NCBI RefSeq assembly: GCF_008831285.2
Contig: NW_022205268.1
Span: 1 to 57,732, forward strand
DNA: 57,732 bases
DNA from: Nymphaea colorata
Taxonomy: Eukaryota; Streptophyta; Magnoliopsida; Nymphaeales; Nymphaeaceae
Direction: 5' to 3'
Position 1 is the first letter of the stretch, and each line of letters begins with the position of its first letter. This document shows, in pieces, positions 9,768-21,877 of the stretch. The notes under the pieces are model-generated. The model was not told where the DNA came from, made no database searches, and saw nothing but the letters and a program-made list of their open reading frames with translations. A program made the translations under genes and the position numbers.

Positions 9768-10235
9768 TTTGGAGCTTAAGTAAAGATTATAAGAAGATGT
9801 AATAAGTTGAGTTATATATAAGCTTGCAAGATAATGGCATATATTCACAATCGCCCAGATTGATCATCCCTTTTAGATTGAATGATCGTTTGCCTTTTAT
9901 GCTCCAAGCTGAAGCGTGGGGCTTTGGAGTAAATCACCATATTTTTATAAGCTATTTGGAAAGATAGACTTATCCTTTGGCAACAGAAAAGTTAATGGTT
10001 AATCATTCAAAACCGCTACTATTGCTTCCGATAGCTGTCGTCGTATATGCTCACATGGGTAGTTGGTCAGACGCCGATTTGATTGTTTCTTCGGCACCAC
10101 ATGAGGACGATGGCATTCACATGAAGTTGAGATTTATTATCAGCTAGACTAAATCTGCGATAGCTTAGTCAAAAATGCTATACTTTTTTACTGTAAAAAC
10201 GAGTTCTTGCCCTGCCTAATAACTATAAACATTTA
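9768..10235. other. intergenic, divergent promoter region
   Basis: About 470 bp of AT-rich sequence lie between the divergent Snf7 and ADP-ribosylhydrolase genes. I see no open frame, tRNA-like box, terminal repeat or tandem repeat. It is one of the longest gene-free stretches in the left half and probably holds both promoters. Confidence 0.6.
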
Positions 10236-11368
<1,133 letters not shown>

Positions 11369-11491
11369 AAATGATTGGTGGGGGAAGTTATATCACTTAG
11401 TCTTGCTGTTCAGCTCATGCTATTTGGGATGGAAGCTGGTAAATGGATGGATGGATTCGGGCAGATTGAAATAAATTAATAATTATTACAT

Positions 11492-11837
11492 ATGTCTTCA
11501 GTTCCTAGCTTCGAAATCATCAGCTGCACTTCTTCCAAAGCGATTGATAGTCCCACCGCGACTACCATATCGGCCTTTAGCCGACGTTTGGAAGGTTTTT
11601 CACTATTTTAACGCTCCAAAAATGAAACCAGCATCGACAGGGGCCGCACCTCGAAGAGCGAGTCATGAAGTGGCTGGCCAAAGGCAAGTGGTGGCCGGCA
11701 GCCCAGAAGAACTCATCCACGCCCACAAGGAGAAGCAGCGACGGCTGGTCAGCAGGAAGACCATGCGGGGAGAAGCTGAGGAAAATGAGGGAATTATAAA
11801 GCGAAAGCTGGGTCGCAAGCTTACGATTGATGTTTGA
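11492..11837 (+). CDS. small hypothetical protein
   Basis: I do not recognise it. The start MSSVPSFEIISCTSSKAIDS and the basic C-terminus (AHKEKQRRLVSRKTMRG, KRKLGRKLTIDV, then TGA) lie in different frames, so one or more bases are missing between 11570 and 11680 or an intron was not found. The product would be about 115 aa, basic and hydrophilic. It is in the same direction as its neighbours, with 120 bp to the ADP-ribosylhydrolase stop. Confidence 0.45.
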
Positions 11838-12184
11838 TATTGGTTGTCTTAGCCTCTTCTGCGTTATTTACTTCAAAAAACATAGTTTTCCAATTGACTT
11901 GTCCGGTAATGTTTTGAATTCCGGCTCGGCTTCGAAAGAGTTCCACCGATTTCCAGCACAAAGCAGCAGCCGAAACTTATGCCCATACTCATAAAACGCA
12001 TTCTCACGAGGTACGGCATCTTGTTAACGGATAAATGGCATTATTAACTTTTTAGCGGGTGGATGATAGTTATTTATTTTATTCTCGAGGCGGTGACTGT
12101 AGGCTCTGGGGCGGTGATATAATAAGGCCAACGGCAGGATGGAGTATGATGTTCGATCGGTATTGTTCTGTTGTAATTGATATA
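11838..12184. other. intergenic region upstream of the zinc transporter
   Basis: About 350 bp, AT-rich with short GC islands. No open frame longer than about 30 codons that looks like protein, and no repeats. It probably contains the 3' end of the preceding gene and the promoter of the transporter. Confidence 0.5.
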
Positions 12185-13517
12185 ATGAACGAATAGGACC
12201 GAATCGTCATTTCGAAGCTCCGCAAAATAACAGTCATCTCCTTGCTCTTCATGAGCCTTGAGTTCCTGGGAGGCTACTACGCGCACTCCATCGCCATCTT
12301 CGCCGACGCCTTCCACCTGCTCTCCGACGTCTCCGCCTACGCCATCTCACTCTACGCAGTCCACAAGAGCCACCAGCCCAGCCCCCCGCACCTCACCTTC
12401 GGCTTCGAAAAGGTGCAACCGCTGGGAGCGCTCATCAACGTCGCCATCATCTGGGTGGTCACCATCGAGCTCTTCATGGAGGCCACCGACCGCATCTTCC
12501 ACCGGGAGATCGTAGAGGAACCGCTGATCATGCTGGGGACTTCGGTTTCGGCCTGCTCTGCAACTGCTACATCATGAAGGTGCTGCACAGCGACGAGCAC
12601 GCCGGAGGGCATCACGGCTGCTCCCACAGCCACCACACCTCCAACCTCACCAGCGAGGAGGAGGAACACCACGAACACGGTCACCTGCAGCTCCACAATG
12701 ACGACCACGACCACCACCACTGCCACGATGGCGAACATTAGCATTAGCATCATGAGCATTAGCATCCCCACGCGCACAGGCACGGCAATAACAACCACAA
12801 GCAGAAGGATGATCTTCACGAAGAACTGTGCGTGGAGTATTAGGCTAGTAGCAAGCAAACTAGCAACCTGATACAAGCTCGCCAGAACACCTGCACGTCC
12901 ACTCTGCAGCGTGCAACCACTCGCACGACGAAACCAACAACCTCCTCAACGGCAGGATCAGCGATGAACTCATGCCCACCAGAGCTTCAGAGGAAAGCAG
13001 TCACCAGCATTAGCATGAGCATGAACACGCAGTGCAGCCAGATAGGTTCAACAACAACATCAACATCGAAGCCGCCCACATCCACATCATCACTGATATT
13101 ATCCTTTCGGTGGGCGTGATCATCTCGGCTAGCATCATCTACAGCTTCGCCCCCACCGACCACGTCTGGAGCTACTGGCAGCTGGCCGATCCGCTCTGCA
13201 CCTACCTCTTCTCCATCATGGCCATCTACTCCACCCTGCCCATCGTCAAGGAAGCCTGCTCTTCCTGCTCGACGGCTGTGCTGACGCCGGACTGCTGGCG
13301 GCGATCGAGAAGGAACTGGGCGAGAACAAGGCCGTGGAGGCAGTGGAGAGCCTGCGGGTGTGGTCCACCAACCGGAAGAACACTACGGGTCGCTGCGAGT
13401 GCGGGTGAGGGCGGACAGGGGCAGATTGGAAGGATTAGGGGAATTTTCAGGTCGCGAGGAGTGGAGGGGAGCGTGGAGGTGGTGGAAAGCGAGGCGGCGG
13501 ACGGAGGCCGGGAGTGA
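12185..13517 (+). CDS. SLC30A: cation diffusion facilitator (ZnT/SLC30-type zinc transporter)
   Basis: CDF proteins export Zn2+ from the cytosol in exchange for protons. Membrane helices 1-2 read VISLLFMSLEFLGGYYAHSI then AIFADAFHLLSDVSAYAISL, with the zinc-site pattern H-x3-D (HLLSD). The second pair is HIHIITDIILSVGVIISASI, with H-x3-D in HIITD. Between them lies a long His-rich loop (HHGCSHSHH, HHEHGH, repeated H-x-H) typical of vesicular ZnT proteins; several reassigned TAGs sit inside the H-x-H repeats. The cytosolic C-terminal domain begins AAIEKELGENKAVEAVESLRVWS. A 20-nt intron is at 13405-13424. Single bases appear lost near 12540, 12873, 13258 and 13386. About 438 aa. Confidence 0.9.
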
Positions 13518-13620
13518 GGGCGAGCAGGCAGGGGTGTTTTATTGGTTATTATTAATTTTATTGCGGAGGGAGGTGGAAATTAAAGTTATTGTTGCATTAT
13601 GAATAAAATTAAAATCCAAA

Positions 13621-13809
13621 ATGAAGAAACCCCTTACTCTCTGCGAGACCACTCCGCTGCCCGCCGGCAAGCTCATCCTCAAGCTGCACAAGGAGAACTT
13701 GCCCTTCTGCGCCAAGCCGCAGCTGCTAGACCCGCTCCAGCTCGTCAGGACTGCCGCCCACCAGCAGCAGATGCGGGTTGCCCAGCTCATCCAAGAAATT
13801 AACAAATGA
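13621..13809 (+). CDS. small hypothetical protein, 62 aa
   Basis: A clean frame from ATG to TGA encodes MKKPLTLCETTPLPAGKLIL and continues to AHQQQMRVAQLIQEINK. The codon choice (C-ending, GC-rich) matches neighbouring real genes rather than random sequence, which is the main reason to accept it. No domain is recognised; the second half is predicted helical. It may be the first exon of a longer gene, because a coding-like stretch follows at about 13925-13975, but I found no GT...AG intron that joins them. Confidence 0.5.
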   Translation: MKKPLTLCETTPLPAGKLILKLHKENLPFCAKPQLLDPLQLVRTAAHQQQMRVAQLIQEINK

Positions 13810-14142
13810 TTTATTTATAACCATATACTTCGCACACTCACCCACCCGCCCCCGCCCCCACACCCACACCCCACACCCATCCCCATTAATGCATCCCATC
13901 ACGCCATACCCATACTCAACAATCTTCACCCGACAGCCATTTCGCAGGAGGGCGGCACTACGACAAGCTGTGAGGAGGCCTGGGAACGCACGGACTGCAG
14001 CGGCGGGGGTAATGGGGGGTTTTGTGCGTGTGGATTTAAATTTTATTATTGCCCAAATCAAAATAAAGTGGGCATTACTGGTGCGGTGGCTGCCCCCCCA
14101 CGATAATATTTATCAATAAACCCTTGCAGGAATAAAATTATA
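13810..14142. other. intergenic with C-rich tract
   Basis: About 330 bp between two plus-strand genes. Positions roughly 13838-13885 are nearly pure C and A (CCCAC-like units), giving G-rich runs on the other strand that could fold as a quadruplex. Downstream, around 13930-13975, a short GC-rich piece could encode HFAGGRHYDKL before a TGA, which looks like the end of a protein. The rest is AT-rich. Confidence 0.45.
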
Positions 14143-14897
14143 ATGAAGGTGAACCGCTAGCGCAATCCCTACCTCAAACGCATCTTCTCACAACAACCGC
14201 ACAAATACTCGTACCCACCACTCTAGACAGCTACGACATCGAACGCGGCAAGTACTACCTGCTCGACCAGCAGGGACAGACCATGCACGTCAATCCCAAT
14301 GGCACCTTTCGTCCCAAGTTCACTCCCAACTTCAGTGGCTTCGTGGACCACAACCGTCGCTACAAGTAGGCGCAAGCAGACCCTGCGCTGCTCCACTTCG
14401 CGCCTGATCCCGCCCCCCACACCTCCTACCACTACCCGCTTCCCGATAAGTTCTCAGGCTACGCCCAGTTCCCCTACCAGCTCACCGAAGCCCTCCCCTC
14501 CTACCTCAAGCGACCCACCGAGCGACCCCCCTCCCAGTACGTGAGGCAGAAGGCGCAGTCTCTGATCCTGGGCAAGGAGCAGAAGCGGCAAGCCAACGCT
14601 TCTCTGCTTGAATCGACGCTCTCGCAGAAGGGAGCAGGACAGCACTTCTTCAACGACGCCTGGGAAGCCATGACCGAAACGAAGCCCCTGCCGAAGCAGA
14701 AAAAGAGGACCTGCTACAACTACAAGTGCAAGTACCTGAAGCAGTGGGTTTTCGACGAACGGGGCAAGCTGGAGGCGAGGCAGACGCGACTGCCGGAGCA
14801 GACGCAGGGGAGGAGTTTCCACGAGGGGGCGCTGGCTCGGGAGATGCAGGAATCGAAGCTGCTGTCGACGATGGCGCTGACCGGGGCGGAGGGGTGA
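14143..14897 (+). CDS. conserved-looking hypothetical protein, 244 aa
   Basis: After one 20-nt intron (14211-14230) the frame is intact from ATG to TGA (245 codons). The protein begins MKVNRxRNPYLKRIFSQQPH (x is a reassigned TAG) and continues KYSYDIERGKYYLLDQQGQT, PNGTFRPKFTPNFSGFVDHN, then a helical, charged second half (YVRQKAQSLILGKEQKRQAN). No membrane segment or signal peptide is present. The short Pro/Tyr/Gly-containing motifs in the first third resemble microtubule-inner or axoneme-associated proteins in style, but that is only an impression. It ends 23 bp before the next start codon. Confidence 0.7.
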
Positions 14898-14920
14898 TCG
14901 TAGAATTTTATAACTTATTG

Positions 14921-16384
14921 ATGTCGGACATTCGATCGAACAGCAGCTACGCCATTTCGGCCATCGAGTTTAACTCCAAGTCCCTCAACCCCCTCGACTC
15001 CCTCAATCCCGCAGTGGTCGCCAAGATCAAGCGCGAGGCTGATGCCTACCACAACTGCGCCCAGAAGTGCCAAGCCATCTGGGGCTCACTGGCGAAGAAT
15101 GATATGGCAGGCGCCAACCTCACCGAAAAGGTCTTGTAGGTGGTATTCCGGTAGTACCAGGCAGACCTGTACAGTCTGACCAGGATCAGTTCGATCAAGG
15201 ACTTCATGCGCATCTTCGACACCGATAAGGACGGCACGCTCAATCCTGACGAGCAGATCGGCATCTTCTCCTTCATCAAGGAGAGACTCGAACTCGTCGC
15301 CAACAACTGCCTCCAGATCCAGCTCTACGTCAAGTTCGAATCCCTCATGACCGAGGTCCGCCAACTCGAAGCCCACATCGCCACCTGGCAGGACCACCTC
15401 AGGGAAAAAGTGCATCGCAGCCAACTCGGAAAGTACCGCCAAGAGGGCGAGGAACGCATCGACGAGTTCTGCGCCAAGTACGACCTGGAATTCGAACAGC
15501 TGCAGGCCACCATGATCGAGCGGAGAGAGGCCTTCGAGAAGAAGGCGTTTTACGAGTCGCAGGAACTGTAGGCGCGGCTGGGCCAGCCGAGCGAGTACCT
15601 GAAGATAAAGCCGAAGAACCGGCTGAAGGAGCTGCAGTTCCAGGAGAAGCTGGTTTCGCTGGAGGAGCGCGTCTACGAGGCGCTAGACTTCCGCAAGTAG
15701 CTGTCGGAGCTGGAGGTGAGCGAGAAGGAGCGCGTGGACCGGCTGATGCAGGAGCACGCCGAGCAGCAGCGGGCCAACCTGCGCAGGCAGCACGAGAAGG
15801 AGCGCCGCGAGCTGGAGATCAAGCTGAAGGAGCTGGAGGACAAGCTCACCATCCGCATGAAGAAGGACTTCGACGTGCTCCGCAAGAAGAACAACCTCCA
15901 CGAGATGGAGATCCGCCGCCTGCAGGGACTCGAGAAGAAGTGGGCCAACAAGCGCGGACTGGTCGAGCCCGAACTCAAGCGCACCAAGAAGCTCAAGAAC
16001 CAGCGCAACGAGATCCTCGAGGAGTACAAGAAGAGCATGTTCGGCACCTCCACTTCCAAGTTCGAAGACACCGTCGACGAACACCCCACGCACGGCAAGT
16101 TCAACGCCAGGACCCTCCTCGCCTCCACCCTCAAGTTCGGCATCTCCTCCCGCGCAGAGTCCGAACAGCCCATCAACACCCGCAGCCTCAAGGCGGAGGG
16201 GAGCATGGCCGCCCGCATCAACAAGTACATAGCCCCGAAGACGGCGGACAAGGGGTACTCGCTGACGAGGCTGTACGACAACAACCTGGAGACGCACCAG
16301 CAGCCAGCCATCCTGACGCAGAACCAGAAGCAGGAGGAGAAGAAGAGGAAGTTTGATTTTGTCATGTCCAAAATGGACTTTTGA
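14921..16384 (+). CDS. EF-hand and coiled-coil protein, 487 aa
   Basis: The frame is intact over 488 codons with four reassigned TAGs and no intron. Around residues 95-110 is a canonical EF-hand loop DTDKDGTLNPDE, with all calcium ligands at positions 1, 3, 5 and 12. The following 300 residues are coiled coil rich in Glu/Arg (LVSLEERVYEALDFRK, EHAEQQRANLRRQHEKERRE). The C-terminal 100 residues are basic and probably disordered (STLKFGISSRAE, EKKRKFDFVMSKMDF). Calcium-binding coiled coils of this kind are common in cortical and axonemal structures of ciliates, but I cannot name the family. Confidence 0.8.
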
Positions 16385-16433
16385 TTACTCACTAACTCTA
16401 GATAAGCAATTGCCTTCATGAAATAAGTGTTAA

Positions 16434-17082
16434 TCAGGAGAGGGAGCAGCAGCGTGAATTTGCCTTCTTGGCCTGCTTGTAGAAGTCTAGACTGAGGTTG
16501 CTGACGTCCTTGCTCTTCTCCATCAGCTTGTCCAGGTCCTCTCCTCTCTTCAGCAGGTCGTTGAGGTTCTTGTGGCAGATCTCTTCCACCTGCTTCAGCT
16601 CGTCCTTGAGCTTCTCCAGCTTGTCCACTTCCTTGGGGTCCTGGTACTTCTTCAGCAGTTCCTCCAGCTTGCCCCACTTCAAGTCCTCGTCCTCTACTTC
16701 AAACCATCTGTACTTTCGGTTTTCGAGAACATGGCTGCCTCGTACTTGACTGCGAACTCCATCGAGATCTTCTTGAGGACCATGAAGGCAACTCGTTCGG
16801 GGTACTGGTCATCGGTGAGAGCAGCGAAGGCGAGGCCGTCCTTTTGGACAGTGATATAGCATCGTGCCTGCGCGTCAGGAAGGTGGATGGCGAGGGAGCT
16901 GCCCTGTGCGGTGCGACTAACTAGCTCAAAGCGTACTTGGCAGCAGTGCGTGCGCCGAAGTTGACGGTTTCCTTGTAGAAGGGCCGCTGGTACCAGCTGA
17001 CGAAGCCGAGGTCGTAGGCCGAACTCAGGAAGAAGGAGTTTTCCTCCGCCCACTTCAGGACGTGCAGAGAAATGATGCGCAT
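16434..17082 (-). CDS. YKT6: YKT6, longin-domain R-SNARE
   Basis: YKT6 is a lipid-anchored SNARE for ER-Golgi, endosomal and autophagic fusion. The N-terminal longin domain reads MRIISLHVLKWAEENSFFLS, FVSWYQRPFYKETVNFGART, AANRTAQGSS, and YPERVAFMVLKKISMEFA. The SNARE helix has the central Arg layer (LLKRGEDLDKLMEKSKDVSN). The C-terminus NSRCCSLS keeps the paired cysteines and a CaaX box for palmitoylation and farnesylation. Two 20-nt introns (16917-16936 and 16694-16713) restore a 202-aa frame without any base correction, matching the usual length of about 200. No transmembrane helix, as expected. Confidence 0.96.
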
Positions 17083-17316
17083 GCTTCGATATTTGTATTA
17101 ATTATAAACTTCCCTTGGACCTGGGACTCACACGATAAAAGGATAAGAGCGGAGGATATATACTGATGTCTTTGCAGAGCATTTGGAGAGGAGAAAGCAA
17201 TGACAGCTTTTTAGTATAGACAATTGTATAGTATTTTTGGGGATAGTTTACGACAGTTTGACTTATCTGTTGATTGATGCTAATAATCGAGGGATAATAA
17301 ACATTGAGTGAGGTGA

Positions 17317-18361
17317 TCACCTGCCCATCTGCGCCTGCATCATCGCCATCAGCTGCTCGTAGGCCTGCGGGTCCTGCTGCCTGATCGCCTACAACTGCTG
17401 CTGGATGGCCTCCTCGTTGTACCCCATGCCTCCCATGTCGGCCATGCCCTGCTCGTAGTCGCCCGGGAAGCCCATCCCGCCCATGCCGCCCATGCCGCCC
17501 ATGTTGTCGCCCACCAGCGCCACCTGCAGCTTGTTCATCAGTGGCAGCAGCACCTGCTCCAGCTCCATGATTTCTCCCGCGATCGCGTTTTTGTACTTCT
17601 CTAGGTCTCTGAATGCGTACCCATGGCGATGTCCATTTCCTCGTTGTCGAGCTCGGGCTAATGCTCGAAGCACTCGTCGCTGATGACTGAGTTGAGGAAG
17701 AGAGGGACGAACTGCTTCTCCTCGAGGGAGAGCGTGGAGGCTATTTCGATGAGGGCCTCGATGAGTCGCTCCCCGTGGGCCTTCAGGTAGTCGATTTTGA
17801 TTTCCAGCTGCTGCTTGGTCTGCTCGAGGGTGATGGGGGTGTTGAGCAGCAGTTCCTGCATGAAGGGGGCGAGCTGCGGCCCGAACTGAGCCATCTTGGC
17901 CTGCGTGAGTCCCAGACTGGCGAGGATCTGCGACTGCTCCTGCTGCAGCTGCATGACGGTCTGCTGGAGCTTGGCCATGCCCTCGTAGCTGCCCCTGAAG
18001 TAGTCGGCCATGCGGGTGAACCTGACGGCTTTGGGGAAGCGCTTCCTGCGGTCCTCCTTGGCGCGGTTGGAGAGGTTCACCGTCTTGGTCTTGATGTAGT
18101 TGGTGAGGAGGCTGAAGATGGCCTTGAAGTCTTCGAGGGAGGGGTTGTTGAGGTTGATCGTCTGCTTGAGCTTGGCCAGCTCCTCGTGGATGTTGATTTC
18201 CTTCTGCGGGACTGCGACGACGGCCTCATCGACGAGTCCTCCCTCCTGCTCCTTCTTGTATGAGCTGTGCGCCCTACGTGAGTCGATCACTACCAGTAGA
18301 AAAGGCCCCCTACGGCGGCAGCAGCAGCCGCTATGGCTCCTATCTTGCCCAAAAAGCTCAT
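17317..18361 (-). CDS. hypothetical protein with N-terminal membrane segment and Gly-Met tail
   Basis: Two 20-nt introns (18274-18293, 17601-17620) give an intact 334-aa frame. The N-terminus MSFLGKIGAIAAAAAAVGGL then FYW is a membrane or signal-anchor segment. The long middle part is helical (RFTRMADYFRGSYEGMAKLQ, LQQEQSQILASLGLTQAKMA, EQTKQQLEIKIDYLKAHGER). The end is low complexity: repeated GGMGGMGGMGF, then MADMGGMGYNEEAIQQQL and QAQMGR before TGA. Gly-Met tails of this type occur in Hsp70-associated and ER-linked proteins, but I do not recognise the family. One TAG follows ECFEH. Confidence 0.75.
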
Positions 18362-18498
18362 GCTGATATAGCCACGAATTAAAATTATACTAATGCTGGC
18401 TGCGGTCCAGATACTCCGCCTGCTCACTTTTAAATCCCTTTTGGGCCGGTGTGAAATTGGTGATCACAGGCGTAGATATCATTTATATTCGGATCTTC

Positions 18499-20660
18499 AT
18501 GCTAAACTTCGCCTCCCTCTTCAACCAGTTCCGCTCCCAGTCCAGCTACGGCCTCGGCGACCTCCTCGACCAGCCCGCCCTCAAGATGGGCCGCCTCCTC
18601 GACGAGGAACCCTTCCTCAACGAGTACAAGACCGCCAGCAACTCCAAAGTCATCGAATTGTAAGTTTTCCCTCACCCAGCATGAAGTACGAACGCTACGA
18701 GGAACTGGTGGACTTCATCACCGTGGTGGGTCCTCCCGACGACAAGAAAAGGGGCTACAAGTATGCATCCTGCCATCAAGGTACCCGCTCGCCGCCTGCG
18801 ACCTGCTCTGCATCGACAGCCAGCCCGCCCTCGACTACTTCTTCCCCGATGAGCCGCTCACCGCCAACGAGAAGGTGATCGAGGAAGTGGAGGAGGAGAT
18901 ATAGGAGAGGGTCGAAGCAGAATAACCGCCAGCGCAGAAGGAGCAGGAGGAGCCAGCGACGACCGAGCAGCTGAAGAGCGAAGCTCTGCCCTAGGGGAGC
19001 GAGGAGAAAAAACCAGAAACAGCGTAGGGAGAGCAGAGCGAGCCTAGTGAGTAGGTGAAGTCAAAGAACCAGCAAGAATAAACTATCAAATAGCCCCAGT
19101 ATAGGAAGGTGAAGGTCAAAAGACAGCAGGAAAAAATAGTGAAGAGGGAACTGGTCCCACTGATCGACAGACTCATGGCTTACTTCAACGGAGAAGTCAA
19201 CTACACCCTCACAGCCTACGTCTGCAGAGTCCTCACTTTCCTCTCCAACAAAAAACCCGCAAATGTACGCATCGGAAAACGAAGTTCCTCCGCTATTTCC
19301 TGCAGGAAAAGTTCACCGCCGCCATCCTCAACCACGCCGAGTCGCGGTCGGTGGGAGAGCTCATCACCAAGGTGCTAGTCAACGAGTCCCAGCTCTGCAT
19401 CGAGGAGCGCAGGCTCTTCTTCAAGGCCATGCTGGACCGCATTTCGCTCAACTCCGAAGTCTACGTAAGGGACGCGCTAGCTAGATCATGAGCAACATCT
19501 CCGCCTACGTCTGCGAGGTCATCGAGAAGGCGGCAGCCAACCTCAAGGGCGCCTCCAAGGTGGCCGAGTTCGGCGACCTCTTCTTCTCGCTGGAGGTGGT
19601 GACGCAGGTGATCAAGAACGTGATGAGCGACCAGGAGAACGTGTCGGTCTACAACTCGCCCATCCTCTTCGCCTTCCTCACCAGCGTGCCCTTCGTCCTC
19701 CCCGAAGACCCCGCCCTCAGGAGCGAGTTTTCGGCCCTGGTGGAGCTCTTCGTGGAGAAGAGCTGCGAGAAACTGAACGTGAAGGCGCAGCACCACCCCA
19801 AGTTCGGCCTCGGCAGGATCAAGATCGTCGAGATCATCCGCTACGTCCTCAAGGAGGACATCCTCAACAGCCGCGAAATCATCGCCAAGAACGCCGCCTT
19901 CTTCGACATCCTGGTGGGCCTGTTCAGGGAATACCCCATGAGCAGCATGCTCCACAACGAAATCGTCAAGATCCTCGACATCGCACTCACCGACGGCGAG
20001 AAGAGCGCCCTCAACGCCGCCGTCCTCAGGGGCAGCACCCTCGTCACCTTCATCAGGGAGGAAGTCGAGGAGGACCAGAGGATCAGGAAGGGCGACTCCG
20101 TCTACAAGTCGCGCAAGGGCTTCATCGCCCACCTCATCAACCTCGCCGCCAGGATGAAGGAAGTGGCCGAAAGCAACAGCGCGGTCAAGGCCGTCATCGA
20201 GTGTAACCCCCCGTAAAGCAGCTGCCGAATACTCGCCAATCTACGAGTCCTTCTTCGACAAGGAGATCTTCAACGCCAAGAAGTCGCTGGCCGGCTTCAT
20301 GGTCAAGAAGGACGCCAAGCACCACGAGGTCAAGTTCCAAAAGGAAGTACAGCCGCTCATAGATAGGACATCATCGCAGCCTACGCCAGCTTCCTGCGCA
20401 AATGCCCCCCGCCCGTCTTCGAGGAGCCAGAACCCATGGCCGACAGCCACCCCGACCTCGTCGAGGAACTCCAGAAACAGATCGAGGAAAGCCTCACCAT
20501 CAAGCACAAGGAGGGCGACAAGCACGTGGAGGCCCCCAAGGCAGTGGAAAGCGCAGCGGAGGAGAAGGGGAAGGGGAAGGAGGGAGAAGCGCAGGTGGAG
20601 CCGAAGATCTGGGAAGCAGTGCTGTGCTACGACCTCGAGGACCTGCCCTACGACCTTTGA
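18499..20660 (+). CDS. PPP6R: SAPS-domain protein, PP6 phosphatase regulatory subunit
   Basis: SAPS proteins (SIT4-associated in yeast, PPP6R1-3 in animals) bind and direct the PP6 catalytic subunit. Family signatures: LGDLLDQPALKMGRLLDEEP, FLNEYKTAS, YEELVDFITVVGPPDDKKRG then YKYPLAACDLLCID, and the armadillo-like helical core from LTAYVCRVLTFLSNKKPAN to GFIAHLINLAARMKEVAES. Six introns are removed: 18660-18679, 18761-18780, 19265-19284, 19465-19484 and 20347-20366 are exactly 20 nt; 20203-20221 is 19 nt within a C run. The product is 680 aa without base corrections. A charged insert rich in Glu/Gln, Lys and reassigned codons lies between the two SAPS segments. The C-terminal tail is acidic. 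Confidence 0.9.
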
Positions 20661-20698
20661 TTGGCATCCCATAATATCTGCAACATCACTATCATAAA

Positions 20699-21688
20699 TC
20701 AGTTCTATTTGAGCTTGTGCCTCTCCCTGGAGAGCGGACGCTTGCGCTCTGCCTTCGTCCTCACCTTCTCCACGTTCATGTCCACCTTGAGGAACAGCCC
20801 ATTCTCCTACGCTGCCTGCTTCTCTGCCTTCTAGAGCTCGTCTAAAAAGTTCATTTGGTTGTTGGATGGCCTCCTGGGAGAAAGGAAAGTCCTCGTCTTC
20901 TAGTGGTCCTGCTTCTTGTATCTTTTCATCAGCTGCCTATGCGTTTTGGAAGTGGCGTCCCAATCTTCCTTGAGACTGTGCAGCTCCGACTTGAGTTCGT
21001 CTTCCCTTCTCAGCTCGTCCTCGAGCATTTTATATATCTTCACCAGCAATTTATCGCGATACAGATTATGCACTTTTTCCTTGGCAGTGAGATTGGCATT
21101 CTTCGTGCTTTTTGCCTCCGTAGGGGGAAGTTGTGGTGGTGGTTTTTGCATGGCGTTTTCCCTATATTTTTTGCTTTTGCTCTTGAGGGTGAACTCGAGA
21201 GCTTCTATTTCCACGTTCAGCCTTTTGACATCCTGGAGTGCCTTGTTTATTGAGTTTTTCTAAATGCCTTCAAGGTTCAATTTCCTGAGGTTTTCCCTTC
21301 GCGGCAGCATGTCCGTGCCCTCCTCCTCAGTCGCCTATGCGATTTACGCCTCCTTGCTGATCAAGACCCGCTGCAGGTCGAGGATCCTCGCCTCGTAGTT
21401 CTTGATGAGCTCGTTCATTTCGGTTTCCTGCTGGAGGTGAACTTGGCTGCTGAGGAGCTGCTGGGAGTGGAGCTAGTGAAGCGAAGCGTGCTGCTTGTGG
21501 ATTTGCTTGGCGAGGGAGCCGCTGAAGGGGAGGATAGCCATCTGGGGCACCCCCAGGTGGATGGATATGAATTCCAGCTGCAGCTTTAACGACTACTCGA
21601 GCTCCTTGTTGGCCAGCTACAGCTACCTTAGCCGAACTGCTAAGGAAGCGACGTCCAAGACGCTCTGGGAGGTTAGTAGGCTCGACAT
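20699..21688 (-). CDS. coiled-coil protein, 329 aa
   Basis: The frame is intact over 330 codons with ten or so reassigned codons and no intron. The protein starts MSSLLTSQSVLDVASLAVRL and is mostly helical: QVHLQQETEMNELIKNYEAR, LKLLVKIYKMLEDELRRED-type stretches and a Lys/Arg-rich end (VRTKAERKRPLSRERHKLK). A Pro-rich hinge PPPQLPPTEAK divides two coils. It is convergent with the SAPS gene, whose stop is 38 bp away, so their 3' ends nearly overlap. Function unknown; probably cytoskeletal. Confidence 0.72.
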
Positions 21689-21877
21689 ATAATTTAGAAT
21701 AATCGATTTCCATTCTCTTCCCATTATTCCTCAAAAACGCTCCAAACCACAAACATTTCCGCCCTCCTTTTCGAATTATCCCCCAATGCTTTGCGCCGTT
21801 GGCGACATTTATGCGGTTATTGTGGGTGTAAGTAGTAATAAAAAGTTATAATATTTGATATATTTTATTGTTTTCGA

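Noticed and set aside
17102-17320. A 72-codon minus-strand open frame upstream of the Gly-Met protein end
   Set aside because: AT-rich 3' and 5' flank of YKT6 with no coding-like composition or conserved motif.
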